A DNA stretch of 64,000 nucleotides from NCBI RefSeq assembly GCF_029338295.1, contig NZ_CP119793.1:62001-126000 (forward strand). Reading direction: 5' to 3'. The notes below the pieces were generated by a model. The model was not told where the DNA came from and made no database searches. It saw only the letters and a program-made list of their open reading frames with translations. Source of the DNA: Haladaptatus sp. QDMS2 (GTDB taxonomy: Archaea; Halobacteriota; Halobacteria; Halobacteriales; Halococcaceae). The translations under genes were made by a program, and so were the position numbers. Positions 54,875-64,000 of the stretch are shown piece by piece; the first letter of the stretch is position 1; each line of letters begins with the position of its first letter.

Positions 54875-55390
54875 ATGTACGTAACCGACAAAGCCGAAAT
54901 CGTCATCGATGCCACCCCTGCAGAGATTTGGGAGTATGTGACCGACCCGATTCACTGGACGGCGTCGAATCCGGAGGAACATTACGGGCTCGAATACGAC
55001 ACGCCTGACAACCGCCCGCGGGAGGGAGCAACCTTCCACCAGCGCGAAGCGGTCGCCGGCATGTACGCCGATTTGTATGGTCGATTCCCCTACATTGAGT
55101 ATCCCAACGTGGCGGTCTGGACGGGGACAGCGTACTATCCGCTCCTTCGCGGTCTCGTCACCGTTCGAATCCCCGAGGGCGGCACCATCCGACTCGAAGA
55201 GACCGAGGATGGAACCCGGATGTCACACGCCGTCTGGATGGATTTCCCGAACAACCGTCGTGGTCGTTTCCTGAAGTGGGTGTTTACGAGCGTCCTCGAC
55301 GGGAAGGCGAAGCTCTACGACCATACCAACAAGGAACTCGTCTTCTTCAAAGACCGACTCGAAACCGACGCTGCCACGCCGACGTCGTGA
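54875..55390 (+). CDS. SRPBCC (START/Bet v1-like) protein
   Basis: A 171-residue protein starting MYVTDKAEIVIDATPAEIWEYV, with the helix-grip fold typical of the polyketide cyclase/SRPBCC superfamily, which binds hydrophobic ligands. GGAGG at 54863-54867 sits 7 nt before ATG 54875. Substrate unknown. Confidence 0.85.
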   Translation: MYVTDKAEIVIDATPAEIWEYVTDPIHWTASNPEEHYGLEYDTPDNRPREGATFHQREAVAGMYADLYGRFPYIEYPNVAVWTGTAYYPLLRGLVTVRIPEGGTIRLEETEDGTRMSHAVWMDFPNNRRGRFLKWVFTSVLDGKAKLYDHTNKELVFFKDRLETDAATPTS

Positions 55391-55513
55391 GCGCCACTGA
55401 CGGGTCGACCTTCCGATTGTGAACCGGAGGCCGATCCACGAATCAACAGAGAAGTCGATTCGCACTCCCAGATCGGAGCAACCGGTAATTCCGAAACGGA
55501 CCATATCTACTCT

Positions 55514-55798
55514 ATGGAGAATCATTCCGAACACGGGAGTCACAGTCCGCCCAAGTGAGACAGGCCTGGTGGACACGCTACACTGGGCGGACTCTCGATC
55601 GACGCAGAGGGACTCCGCTTCGTCCCGACAGACACACACTTCACACCCAGTGACCCGCCCGACTGGAGCTTTCAAGTCCTCACGTCGAGTGGCAATGTAG
55701 TGACCGAGTTCGACGAGGCTCACGGACAGCGTGGTCGTCTGATCGTCGTCCGTCGAGACCTAACTCGATTCCAGCATCTTCATCAAGGTCGTGCATAG
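55514..55798 (+). pseudogene. Small His-rich protein with an in-frame stop
   Basis: The frame from ATG 55514 encodes MENHSEHGSHSPPK then TGA (codon 15), then continues in the same frame for 79 codons (LRFVPTDTHFTPSDPPDWSF...) to TAG at 55796-55798, ending in the LIVVRRDLTRFQHLH block seen in small metal-handling or FixH/YtkA-like proteins. The segments are too well matched in composition to be chance. The stop suggests a decayed gene, a sequence error or, less likely, recoding. Confidence 0.6.
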
Positions 55799-55895
55799 AG
55801 AAATGACACTGATAAAAAACTAAAGCAGCATACCGAGAGTTACTTCGATTTCAAAATTATTGTGCCCTACAGCCGCGTATTCGAAGGGAAAATCT

Positions 55896-55926
55896 GGATA
55901 AAAGGGGGGCGCGTACGTATTCCTGT
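55896..55926 (+). promoter_or_regulatory. Leaderless promoter of the HMA chaperone gene
   Basis: TATA-like GGATAAAA at 55896-55903 ends 23 nt before ATG 55927, close to the spacing of a leaderless transcript. CGTACG, a palindromic hexamer, lies at about 55912-55917. Confidence 0.45.
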
Positions 55927-56124
55927 ATGACGACGACCATCACCGTAGACGGGATGTCCTGCGGTCACTGTGAACAGACGGTAACAGAAGCACTGCAAAG
56001 CGTCTCCGGCGTGACCGATGCCACTGCCGACCGTGAGACGGGGCAGGCGACCGTCGATGGCAATGCCGACGTCTCCGCGCTCATACAGGCCGTCGAGGAG
56101 GCCGGCTACACCGCCCACGCCTGA
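55927..56124 (+). CDS. Heavy-metal-associated copper chaperone (CopZ-like)
   Basis: A 65-residue ferredoxin-like HMA domain with [12 protein letters not shown], the MxCxxC site that binds Cu(I), and the ISHAV-like turn at the C-terminus. It would hand Cu(I) to the ATPase encoded next. ATG 55927 follows a TATA-like element directly. Confidence 0.92.
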   Translation: MTTTITVDGMSCGHCEQTVTEALQSVSGVTDATADRETGQATVDGNADVSALIQAVEEAGYTAHA

Positions 56125-56243
56125 GACCGCGCAGAACGTTCGAGAACAACCACCCCTGCCGTTCTCTTTCGAGTCCGTTGCTCCCTCAACCGCACAGTGT
56201 CAGGGATCGAATAAATAATGCGAAACGGTACCAATACACACCT

Positions 56244-58460
56244 ATGAGAAAACATCCAGATGACGAGCCCTCCGGACACGCGTCACACGAGCACACGACT
56301 CACGACCGGCCAGACAAGACCACCACCAAACCCGAACGAACGGACCACCATACACATCACTCGCACGAAGGTCAGTCGGGGCACAGCCACACCGAGATTG
56401 AGCGCGGTCACACCGGCGAAACCGTGCACGACGTACATCACGGTGTGCACGTTGACGAGGGTGGACACAGTGACCACACGGCCCACACAGACCACACCGG
56501 TCACGAACAGATGTTTCGCCGCCGATTCTGGGTGTCGCTCGTCCTCTCGATTCCAGTTATCTTCTTCAGCGAATTCATCCAGGGCATCTTCGGATACACG
56601 GCACCGACATTCCCCGGCAGCGTCTGGATTACGCCCGTCCTCTCGGTCGTAATCTTCGCGTACGGTGGCGTGCCGTTCCTCTCGATGGCTCGGACAGAGG
56701 TCGAAAATCGCGAGCCCGGGATGATGCTGCTCATCTCGCTCGCCATCACTGTAGCGTTCGTCTACTCTATCGTGAGCTTGTTCCTCCCCGGGACGACACC
56801 CTTTTTCTGGGAACTCGTCACCCTCATCGACATCATGCTGCTGGGCCACTGGATGGAGATGCGTTCGGTCCGGCAGGCCTCCGGCGCGCTCAATGAACTG
56901 GCGAAACTCATGCCCGACACCGCTGAGCGCCTCACCGAGGGTGGTGACACTGAGGAAGTCCCTGTTTCCGAACTGTCCGAAGGTGACGTCGTCCTTGTTC
57001 GTCCAGGTGCTTCGGTTCCCGCAGACGGCGAAGTCGCTGAAGGCGAGTCTTCCGTGGATGAATCGATGATTACGGGTGAATCCCGACCAGTAGACAAAGT
57101 CCCCGGGTCGGAGGTCGTCGCGGGGACGGTCAACCAGGACGGGAGCCTACGGGTCCGCGTGACTAAGACCGGCGACGAGACGACGCTCGCGGGCATCATG
57201 CGCCTCGTCGACGAAGCACAGAAGTCGAAATCACGTACGCAACTGCTCGCTGACCGCGCAGCAGGATGGCTGTTCTATATCGCGCTTGCCGTTGCCGGAA
57301 TCACGGCTGTCGCATGGGTCGTCGCGACGGGATTCAACCTCACCGTCCTTGAACGCGTTGTCACGGTCCTCGTCATCGCCTGTCCACACGCGCTCGGCCT
57401 TGCCGTCCCGCTGGTCGTGGCTATCAACACTTCCACAGCTGCCCAGAACGGGATGCTCATTCGGGACCGGATTGCGATGGAGGAGGCTCGAAATCTCGAT
57501 ACGGTGATTTTCGACAAGACTGGGACGCTCACCAAGGGCGAGCAGGGCGTCGTTGGCATCCAGACGGCAGATGGCTGGGACGAAGAGCAAGCGCTCGAGA
57601 TTGCCGCCGGTGTCGAGGGCGACTCCGAGCACATGATTGCCCGAGCGATCCGAACAGCCGCTGAAGGACGTGGTGTCCAGCGAGCCAGTGTGTCGAACTT
57701 CGAGAACCTCCGTGGGCTCGGGGTCAGAGCGACCGTAGAAGGAGAGACAGTGCATCTCGGTGGACCGAATTTGATTGAAAAACTCGACATCGAGCGATCC
57801 GACGAACTCGAGTCGTTCGCCGATCAAGCCGGCTCGAACGCCCAAACGGTCATCTACCTCATTCGTGACGAATCCGAGGTCGTGGCGGCGTTCGCTCTCG
57901 CGGACGTAATTCGTGAGGAGAGCCGCCAGGCCATCGAAGCGCTCCACGGGATGGGCATTGAGGTTGCGATGCTAACCGGTGACAGTGAGGATGTGGCACG
58001 CGCGGTTTCCGAGGAACTCGGTATCGACCAGTACTTCGCAGAGGTGTTGCCCGAAGAGAAAGATACCAAGGTCGAACGGCTCCAGTCAGAGGGGAAACTG
58101 GTTGCGATGGTCGGCGACGGGGTTAATGACGCCCCCGCCCTGACCAGAGCGGACGTGGGAATCGCCATCGGCTCCGGAACGGACGTCGCCATCGAGTCGG
58201 GTGATATCATTCTCGTCGACAACAACCCGCTTGATGTCGTCCGCCTCATTCGTTTGTCGAAAGCGAGCTATCGGAAGATGCAGGAGAATCTCGTGTGGGC
58301 GACTGGTTACAACGTGTTCGCGCTCCCGTTGGCTGCGGGGATTCTCGCCCCCATCGGAATTTTACTGTCGCCCGCAATCGGTGCGGTGTTCATGTCGCTG
58401 TCGACGATCATCGTCGCGATTAACGCCCGGCGACTCAAGGGAGTCGACCTCACGACATGA
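56244..58460 (+). CDS. copB: Copper-transporting P-type ATPase, CopB type
   Basis: A 738-residue P1B-type ATPase. Its first 90 residues are very His-rich ([22 protein letters not shown]), a probable metal-binding tail. Helix 6 carries the CPH motif ([11 protein letters not shown]), which defines the CopB (P1B-3) subclass, exporting Cu+ or Cu2+. Phosphorylation motif DKTGTLT, TGES, HP-like and [12 protein letters not shown] blocks are present. A TATA-like CGAATAAATA lies at about 56208, giving a leaderless start at ATG 56244. Its stop overlaps the start of the next gene (ATGA). Confidence 0.93.
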   Translation: MRKHPDDEPSGHASHEHTTHDRPDKTTTKPERTDHHTHHSHEGQSGHSHTEIERGHTGETVHDVHHGVHVDEGGHSDHTAHTDHTGHEQMFRRRFWVSLVLSIPVIFFSEFIQGIFGYTAPTFPGSVWITPVLSVVIFAYGGVPFLSMARTEVENREPGMMLLISLAITVAFVYSIVSLFLPGTTPFFWELVTLIDIMLLGHWMEMRSVRQASGALNELAKLMPDTAERLTEGGDTEEVPVSELSEGDVVLVRPGASVPADGEVAEGESSVDESMITGESRPVDKVPGSEVVAGTVNQDGSLRVRVTKTGDETTLAGIMRLVDEAQKSKSRTQLLADRAAGWLFYIALAVAGITAVAWVVATGFNLTVLERVVTVLVIACPHALGLAVPLVVAINTSTAAQNGMLIRDRIAMEEARNLDTVIFDKTGTLTKGEQGVVGIQTADGWDEEQALEIAAGVEGDSEHMIARAIRTAAEGRGVQRASVSNFENLRGLGVRATVEGETVHLGGPNLIEKLDIERSDELESFADQAGSNAQTVIYLIRDESEVVAAFALADVIREESRQAIEALHGMGIEVAMLTGDSEDVARAVSEELGIDQYFAEVLPEEKDTKVERLQSEGKLVAMVGDGVNDAPALTRADVGIAIGSGTDVAIESGDIILVDNNPLDVVRLIRLSKASYRKMQENLVWATGYNVFALPLAAGILAPIGILLSPAIGAVFMSLSTIIVAINARRLKGVDLTT

Positions 58461-59545
58461 CGCCCAAGCCCATCTCGATCGGTGGACGCACGATCCACGC
58501 AGGAGAGAAGCTATCATTCCGGTTTGCGTGTGGCGAGACATATCATGGAGATGCACTCGAAATACCGGTTACGGTCATCAACGGCGAGGCAGACGGCCCT
58601 CGTGTCTTCCTGACCGCGGCCGTCCACGGTGACGAACTCAATGGCGTCAAAATCGTCCAGGAGGTCGCCGCTCGCTACGAGCCAAAAAACCTCCATGGAG
58701 CGCTCGTATGCCTCCACGTGTTGAACGTGCCGGGGTTTCTCGCCCAGCAGCGCTATGTTCCCATCTACGACGAAGACCTCAATCGATCGTTTCCTGGAAA
58801 CGCCCAGAGTACGCTAGCAAAGCGGCTCGCGAACACGATTTATGAAGAATTCATCTCGAAGTGCGATTTCGGCCTTGACTTCCATACGTCGACACGCAAT
58901 CGAACGACGATGTACCACGTTCGCGCCGACATGCACGATCCGGCTGTCGCACGGCTCGCCCGGGCGTTTGGCACGAGTATCATCCTTGACGGCGAGGGGT
59001 CACCCGGGACGCTCCGGAGCGTGGCATGCCAGGACGGTATTCCGACAGTCACGATCGAGATGGGGCGTGCCCACCGATTCCAGACGGCGCACCTCGACCG
59101 GGCACTTCACTGCGTCGCGAGCGTCCTCGCCGAACACGAGGTGCTCCCGGACCGACCGGTATCTTGGCCCGGCTGGACGCGTGTGGTCTCCCGAGGCGGT
59201 GAGAAGAGATGGATTCGTGCCGAGACCGGTGGGCTTGTTTCGATGGAGTGGGGTCCACACCCGCTGGTTGAGGCTGGCGAACCCCTGTTCACGATTTCCG
59301 ACCACTTTAAGAACCACGTGGAGACGATTCACGCACCGTCGACTGGCCTCGTCATTGGCGTTCTCGAAAGTGCAGTGGCGTATCCGGGCCACCCGCTGTG
59401 TCACTTCGTAAGTGTTGACGACACGACCGCTGACATTATTCGAGACGACATCAAGCGAGGTGTCTTCGATATCTATCGTGAGGGTGGTTTCCAATGGCCC
59501 GAACCGCGCTGGTACGCAGAACACAGTCAGCAAGAGCAGCTCTGA
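58457..59545 (+). CDS. Succinylglutamate desuccinylase/aspartoacylase family zinc hydrolase
   Basis: A 362-residue M14-like zinc hydrolase: [10 protein letters not shown] (about 53-62, His and Glu ligands) and LDFHTSTRN (about 140, third ligand His). The family removes acyl groups from amino acids or peptides. It is coupled to copB by the ATGA overlap. No known link to copper, so the pairing is unusual and may reflect shared regulation only. Confidence 0.87.
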   Translation: MTPKPISIGGRTIHAGEKLSFRFACGETYHGDALEIPVTVINGEADGPRVFLTAAVHGDELNGVKIVQEVAARYEPKNLHGALVCLHVLNVPGFLAQQRYVPIYDEDLNRSFPGNAQSTLAKRLANTIYEEFISKCDFGLDFHTSTRNRTTMYHVRADMHDPAVARLARAFGTSIILDGEGSPGTLRSVACQDGIPTVTIEMGRAHRFQTAHLDRALHCVASVLAEHEVLPDRPVSWPGWTRVVSRGGEKRWIRAETGGLVSMEWGPHPLVEAGEPLFTISDHFKNHVETIHAPSTGLVIGVLESAVAYPGHPLCHFVSVDDTTADIIRDDIKRGVFDIYREGGFQWPEPRWYAEHSQQEQL

Positions 59546-59547
59546 GA

Positions 59548-60470
59548 CTAAGAGCAGTTATCGAGCCATGGACCCGACGAAGATATGAACAGGGCGATAA
59601 ATATGAGGGTGATTCCCACACCCACCACCGCATAGGCGATGTCAACAGTGGCAATCAGCGCCGTTCCGATGAGTGATGCCGCAGCGAGTACCGCATAGCC
59701 GAGCGGGCGGGTGTTCTGTTGTTGCGTGTGAGCGAGGGCTCTCGTCCGCTCTTCTGCTCGTGCGTCCAACTCGCGTTCGAGTTTTGTCGGCAGGCGAAGC
59801 ACTGCCCAGAGCGACCCCTCCAGTTCCCCCCCGTACTTCCTCGAGTTTCATCCGCGCGGCTCGTTCCATGAACCCATGCTCACGGAGGAATGCCTGTGCT
59901 GCAGCGAGGAAGTCGAACTCCGGATCGAGCTGTCTAAGAACACCCTCACTGACCGAACCAACCCGAAGCACGAGCATGATGTCTGGCGGAATACGAAACG
60001 GAAACTCGTGGAGCATGCCCGTCACTTCGTCGATAATCTGCTGCCAGTGCACGGTCTCACTCCCCTCTAGGTCCTCGATGACTAACTCGAGGACGTGTCC
60101 GACCGCTGTTCGGTTAGCGTCCGGGTCGAGTGCCCCAAGAGCGACAAGCTCATCGATAATCCCATCAACATCTCGGTTGACAGCAGCGAGATATAGGTTT
60201 ACGACGCTGTTCTGCATGGCCTCCGTGAATCGGCCACTCATCCCGAAGTCGTAGAAGACGATTCGTCCGTCTTCGTCAACGGCGAGGTTGCCGGGATGGG
60301 GGTCACCGTGGTACACGCCGTGTTCGAGCCCCATCGTGAAGTACGCGTTCGCCACATCTCGGGCAACCTTGCTCGGGTCGTGTCCCTCGGCTTCAAGCCC
60401 GACGACATTGGTAATTTTCGTCCCTTCGACATACCCCATTGTGAGAAACGCTGAACCCGAATGGCGATTT
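59548..60470 (-). pseudogene. AarF/ABC1/UbiB kinase family protein, truncated and frameshifted
   Basis: The reverse-strand frame from about 60470 contains an AarF-type kinase C-terminal lobe: MGYVEGTKI near the start, HGDPHPGNLAV (nucleotide-binding region), DFGMSGRF. Near 59826-59832 a run of seven Cs shifts the frame; the tail LEGSLWAVLRLPTKLERELDA with two hydrophobic helices continues in the next frame to 59548. The N-terminal part is missing: the homology ends just short of an IS200/IS605-type hairpin at 60517. The gene is thus broken twice. The frameshift could be a sequencing error; the truncation is real. Confidence 0.8.
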
Positions 60471-60516
60471 CCACGCCTACTCCATTACGGAGTCAGAGGG
60501 GGAGTCCACTGACAAG

Positions 60517-60536
60517 CCCACGACTTCAGTCGTGGG
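60517..60536. repeat. Hairpin, IS200/IS605-type end
   Basis: CCCACGACT-TC-AGTCGTGGG, perfect 9-bp stem, preceded by GACAAG and followed by GTAACTGA, matching the flank of the copy at 31998. It lies at the broken 5' side of the AarF gene. Confidence 0.65.
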
Positions 60537-60542
60537 TAACTG

Positions 60543-60735
60543 ACAGACTGAGTTCGTACTCGAAAGCAGTGATGCCACCAGTAACGGCGTCCTTGCGCTC
60601 GTGTATCGACCGAAGAGCGAGCAGAAATCGGCAGACTCCGATCAATGACGCGGTGCCAAAGACATGGCCCAGGCGGTGACCGCCTGGCTCGGTCGTCGAG
60701 CACTCCACCAACCTGGCGAGATTTTCCAAGCTCAT
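60543..60735 (-). CDS. Possible hypothetical protein, truncated at the hairpin
   Basis: A frame starting MSLENLARLVECSTTEPG and continuing GHVFGTASLIGVCRFLLALRS, which looks coding, and ending at the hairpin (SLSVTHD). The start has GAGGT just upstream. I recognise no family; it may be a beheaded gene that the insertion cut, with the AarF remnant on the other side. Confidence 0.35.
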
Positions 60736-60825
60736 ACCTCAGCCCGTAGTGGCGTCCTCTTCAGAGAATGGCTTGGGGATGCCCTGGCTTAAAACGGTGA
60801 CCACCAAGAGTGTGGGGGCGACCAG

Positions 60826-61272
60826 CTAGGCTCCGTCGAGTTCCTCAGCTAACCCGACGATGATGCCTTCGGGGCCGCGCACGAAGCAGAGGCGGTACAC
60901 GTCCTCGTACTGGGCGACTTCGCCCACGAGTTCGGCTCCGTGGGAGCGGAGGCGGTCGAGGACGTCGTCGACGTCGTCGACGGTGAACATGATGCGGCGG
61001 ATACCCAGCGTGTTCACCGCCGATTCCCCAAATCCGTCATGGGTGGCCTTGGGCGTGATGAATTTCGAGAGTTCGACGCGGCTGTGGCCATCGGGGGTCC
61101 GCATCATGGCGATGTCGCTCTGGACGTTCTTGAGGCCCACGACGCGGTCTGCCCACTCTCCTTCGACGCGCGTCTCGCCCTCCAGCTGCATGCCGAGCTC
61201 CGTGAAGAACGCCTTCGCAGCTTCAAGGTCCTCGACCACGATGAGGACGTTGTCCATTCGCTTGATCGCCAT
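60826..61272 (-). CDS. VOC superfamily (glyoxalase/dioxygenase-like) protein
   Basis: A 148-residue protein starting MAIKRMDNVLIVVEDLEAAKAFF and ending EGIIVGLAEEL, two beta-alpha-beta-beta-beta repeats of the vicinal oxygen chelate fold. Metal ligands (His/Glu) would be in the strands near residues 70 and 120. Substrate unknown. Confidence 0.9.
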   Translation of the reverse strand: MAIKRMDNVLIVVEDLEAAKAFFTELGMQLEGETRVEGEWADRVVGLKNVQSDIAMMRTPDGHSRVELSKFITPKATHDGFGESAVNTLGIRRIMFTVDDVDDVLDRLRSHGAELVGEVAQYEDVYRLCFVRGPEGIIVGLAEELDGA

Positions 61273-61661
61273 AGTCCGAACAAACTAGGTGAGTGGTGCT
61301 CAAGAAGACTTCGTTGGCGGAGGAAGCGTGGCGGGGGAGTTTCGTCGCGACTGTAGACCGGCCCTGTCTGCTAAGGAGGGCGGGGCCGGTCCCAGGCTCT
61401 CCTTAGGCCCACTCTGGTCGGGGCGTCGATGTGGCCTTGAACTGAATCGCTGGATTCAGTTCATCAGTTGATGGAATCTGTCTGACCGACTCGCGCCCTC
61501 TATTCAGCACGGTCGTAGAAACCTCACCAGCCCCTGTCAGAAGCGGCGTGAGAGTGGACGACCGGTCGCGGGGCATGCAACGGGGCTTGGCGAGGGAGGG
61601 GGCTGTCACGGTGGTGGGACCGCAACTTCGGGCGGTTTTGAACCCCAAAGAGGGTCATGTG
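61273..61661. other. GC-rich intergenic interval
   Basis: About 390 bp with only short, low-complexity frames. No supported gene or repeat seen. Confidence 0.4.
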
Positions 61662-61895
61662 TCAGGGCTGGGTTGGGAGTCGGAGTTCATCTTCGACTTC
61701 GTAGAGGTAGCCTTTCAGGAGGAGTTGCTCGATGTGGTCGCGGGCGTCGGCAGGGGCGATGCCGTGGTCGGTCAGGTGGTCGATGGCGTCTGGGCGGGTA
61801 AGCTGGGTCGCTGCGTCGGTCGTCTCGGTTTGGCCTCGGAGGTGGGCGAGAACCTCCTGTTGGGCGGCACTGATCGGCGTCCTCGAATTCCGCAT
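61662..61895 (-). CDS. Small winged-helix-like protein
   Basis: A 77-residue protein starting MRNSRTPISAAQQEVLAHL, helical at the N-terminus and with a two-strand wing (IEQLLLKGYLYEVEDELRL), like small haloarchaeal regulators. It is free-standing, start ATG 61895. Target unknown. Confidence 0.6.
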   Translation of the reverse strand: MRNSRTPISAAQQEVLAHLRGQTETTDAATQLTRPDAIDHLTDHGIAPADARDHIEQLLLKGYLYEVEDELRLPTQP

Positions 61896-62098
61896 ACTGT
61901 ACGTTTTCACGAGCCATGGATTTGGAACTTTGGGTACAGCTAACAGCTACATCAGCTGGGTGGTTTCACCCTGTACGCTGAATGGAATCAGCATCCCTGG
62001 TCCGTCTCGATATATTAATTGGGTCGGTTCACCCAAGACGGTGCCTCACGGGTCGACTCTGTTGTGGTGGAATCCGGCAGAGGGTACGTCCGCGCCGC

Positions 62099-62389
62099 TT
62101 ATGGGTCAGTCTCGGACGTGCCCAGATACTGCCGTTCCCATTGCTTTCGTGCAGTGAGTTCGCGCGAGCCACGCCGCGTAACCGTATAGTAATTCGTTCG
62201 TTTGTCGAGTTCACCCTTCTCGACGAGACCTTTCTCGACGAGGGTATCGAGGTTCGGGTAGAGCCGTCCGTGGTGGATTTCTTGTTCGTAGTACGCTTCA
62301 AGTTCGTCTTTGATGGCGAGGCCATGGGGTTTCTCTGTCCCCGCAATGACATACAGCAGGTCGCGTTGGAACCCGGTCAGATCATACAT
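62099..62389 (-). CDS. PadR-like winged-helix regulator
   Basis: A 96-residue protein, MYDLTGFQRDLLYVIAG, with the PadR N-terminal winged helix (residues 5-75; GRLYPNLDTLVEKGLVEKG) and a C-terminal helix (ELTARKQWERQYLG). ATG 62389 gives the normal length; the long upstream extension is not coding. It is a close paralogue of the broken copy at 32062. Confidence 0.88.
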   Translation of the reverse strand: MYDLTGFQRDLLYVIAGTEKPHGLAIKDELEAYYEQEIHHGRLYPNLDTLVEKGLVEKGELDKRTNYYTVTRRGSRELTARKQWERQYLGTSETDP

Positions 62390-62833
62390 TGGTCGGAGGT
62401 AGGCCACGAGACACAAGGATTTATTGGCCAACGATTTGGGAAGTTTCCCACAGCTCTCGAGACTTTTTTGCCCCAGATACGTTCCGCGTGAAGCCCGATC
62501 ATCAGTTCTGAGCCCCCACGAGTTAACCAACACAGAACCGCAGTCTTCCGCAGTGTTGGTTAACGGCGTGACAGCGAGTAGTTTGTCCGCGCCTGAGCGG
62601 CCGAGGCGCGTCAATACGCGCCGACGCGAGGCGAGTTCCGACCGGTGTAGGCGGTGTCTCCACGATTCGCGGTCCGTGGGGTGTCGAGGAAGGAGCATGG
62701 GGCTGTCCCTGTCGATAGCACCAGCCAGTCGACGTGTGACTGTTGCGGCTCGCCGTTCGCTCGGATACAGTGGCCTGTAGGGCCACGTATCCACACCCTT
62801 GAATTATAGCGGGTGCGTGTGAAGGCATACCAT
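62390..62833. other. Divergent intergenic region, PadR regulator / acyl-CoA dehydrogenase
   Basis: About 440 bp with no supported gene. A TATA-like GAATTATAG at 62801-62809 ends about 25 nt before the acyl-CoA dehydrogenase ATG. Confidence 0.4.
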
Positions 62834-64000
62834 ATGGAGTATACTGAAACTGGAGTCGGGCGAGAGCTGGGAGAGCGTGCACGGCAGTTCATGGACGAAG
62901 TTGTGCTCCCGGTTGAACGGGAGCATTCGGGTGACGGAGCTGTCTCCGAGGCGGTAATCGAGGAGCTCCGCGAGGAGGCGCGTGCGCGGGGCGTTTACTG
63001 TCCCCAAATCGACGAAGAGCACGGTGGTATGGGATATGACTTCCGTGACGTTCTTCCCCTCTTTGAGCAGGCGGGGCGGAGCCTTCTTGGCGGCCCGGCC
63101 ATGCGCGTGGCCGCTCCCGACGAGGGGAATATGCACACCATTGAATTGATCGGGACGGACACGCAGAAAGAAAGGTGGTTGGAGCCGCTCGTCGAAGGAG
63201 AGATTACCTCGGCGTTCTCAATGACTGAACCGAAACCTGGTGCCGGTTCGGATCCAAAGATGATGCAGACAACGGCACAGAAAGATGGCGACGAGTGGGT
63301 CATCGACGGCCACAAGTGGTGGACAACAATGGGTTCTGAGGCGGACGTCTTCATCGTAATGGCGCAAACTGACATGGACGCCCATCCCTACAGTGGAACG
63401 AGTCTCTTCCTTGTCCCCGCGAACGCCAACGGTGTCGAAATCGTCCGCGACATTCCGCATCTCGGGCCGTCAATCGTCCATTCAAGCCACGCAGAGATTA
63501 CGTACGATCGGGTACGGATTCCGGAGGACAACCTCCTCGGGACCGAGAACGAAGGGTTCACACACGCCCAGGAGCGCCTCGGCCCGGCGCGACTCACTCA
63601 CTGTATGCGCTATTCTGGAATGGCACAGCGCTCACTAGATGTCGCGAAGGCGTATCTCTCAGAACGGGAAGCCTTCGGTGGCCCGATCGCGGAGAAACAG
63701 GCACCTCGCTTTGCCATCGCGGAGGCAGAGACGGACCTGTACGCCGCCGGAACGATGATTCGAGACGCCGCAACGAAAATCGCCCGTGGTGAGAGCGCTC
63801 GCAACGAGGTGTCTGCCTGCAAGGTGTTCACAGCGAACGTTACGCAGGACGCAATCGATACTGCACTACAGCTCTGTGGCGGGAGTGGGATGTCGAAGGA
63901 CCTCCCCATCGCTGATTTCTACGCGTCCGTGAGGTGCTTTCGCATCGTCGACGGTGCCGACGAGGTTCACAAGCGCACGCTTGCGCGTGCCGCCTTCGAG
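62834..64000 (+). CDS. Acyl-CoA dehydrogenase, C-terminus off window
   Basis: The frame from ATG 62834 stays open to the window edge (389 residues). It has the N-terminal helical domain, FSMTEPKPGAGSDP (substrate-binding FAD loop), and the C-terminal LCGGSGM and DGADEVHKRTLAR blocks. Acyl-CoA dehydrogenases use FAD to make trans-2-enoyl-CoA. It may work with the thiolase seen at the other end of the window, though they are 62 kb apart. A TATA-like box lies at 62801. Confidence 0.93.
   Translation, partial: MEYTETGVGRELGERARQFMDEVVLPVEREHSGDGAVSEAVIEELREEARARGVYCPQIDEEHGGMGYDFRDVLPLFEQAGRSLLGGPAMRVAAPDEGNMHTIELIGTDTQKERWLEPLVEGEITSAFSMTEPKPGAGSDPKMMQTTAQKDGDEWVIDGHKWWTTMGSEADVFIVMAQTDMDAHPYSGTSLFLVPANANGVEIVRDIPHLGPSIVHSSHAEITYDRVRIPEDNLLGTENEGFTHAQERLGPARLTHCMRYSGMAQRSLDVAKAYLSEREAFGGPIAEKQAPRFAIAEAETDLYAAGTMIRDAATKIARGESARNEVSACKVFTANVTQDAIDTALQLCGGSGMSKDLPIADFYASVRCFRIVDGADEVHKRTLARAAFE

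Noticed and set aside
55223-55723. Reverse frame of 166 codons over SRPBCC and the His-rich pseudogene
   Set aside because: Overlaps better-supported forward genes and has no recognisable features.
1-64000. tRNA, rRNA and CRISPR arrays
   Set aside because: I saw no cloverleaf-type arms, rRNA-like stretches or regularly spaced direct repeats. This was by eye only; tRNAscan-SE or a CRISPR finder would settle it.

Overview
This 64 kb window reads as an accessory-rich region of a haloarchaeal genome. Evidence: very acidic proteins, Tat signal peptides with lipobox cysteines on secreted proteins, HalX-type response regulators, an Lrp regulator with a TRASH domain, start codons preceded by a TATA-like box about 25-30 nt upstream (leaderless transcripts), and remnants of haloarchaeal IS200/IS605, IS6 and IS5 elements. 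Base composition is mosaic: GC-rich housekeeping-like blocks (biotin, copper) alternate with AT-rich, gene-poor stretches. I saw no tRNA, rRNA or CRISPR array.

Layout. 0-15 kb: a catabolic and uptake block with a thiolase (cut by the window edge), a short-chain fatty acid transporter (AtoE family), two IclR regulators, a creatininase-family amidohydrolase, a complete five-gene peptide/opine-type ABC importer (substrate-binding lipoprotein, two permeases, two ATPases) with a small membrane protein at its tail, and a MATE exporter. 15-19.7 kb: an AT-rich gene-poor island, a Tat-exported protein of unknown function, and a decaying stretch with at least two broken genes, one a HAD hydrolase with two in-frame stops. 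19.7-30.5 kb: a signalling region with four histidine kinases (one reduced to its C-terminal half), two HalX response regulators and a RecA-like ATPase, interrupted by transposase scars. 30.5-40 kb: universal stress protein, a PadR-type regulator broken by a nonsense codon, several hypothetical genes, an isoprenylcysteine-methyltransferase-like protein, a CNNM/CorC-type transporter, an HTTM membrane protein and a nitrite/sulfite reductase fragment, with many IS200/IS605-type hairpins.

40-45 kb: a tight biotin operon, bioB, a BioU-like dehydrogenase, bioF and bioD, with no bioA. BioU would supply the missing step between BioF and BioD. 46-59.5 kb: a copper-handling island with a CuA-like lipoprotein, Met-rich SHOCT membrane proteins, a DUF302 protein, a secreted His/Met-rich protein, a 17-Cys four-helix copper-storage-like protein, an Lrp-TRASH regulator divergent from a permease carrying an inserted YHS domain, a membrane-tethered winged-helix protein with a Met-rich outer loop, YHS and HMA small proteins, and a CopB-type P-type ATPase with a His-rich tail. 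59.5-64 kb: an AarF/ABC1 kinase gene broken by a frameshift and truncated next to an IS200/IS605 hairpin, a VOC protein, a second PadR regulator paralogous to the broken one, and an acyl-CoA dehydrogenase running off the window.

The most noteworthy points are the copper island (especially the candidate membrane-bound copper-sensing winged-helix protein and the YHS-permease), the bioA-less biotin operon with BioU, and the scatter of at least ten IS200/IS605-type terminal hairpins without an intact transposase. None of these is proven from sequence alone.
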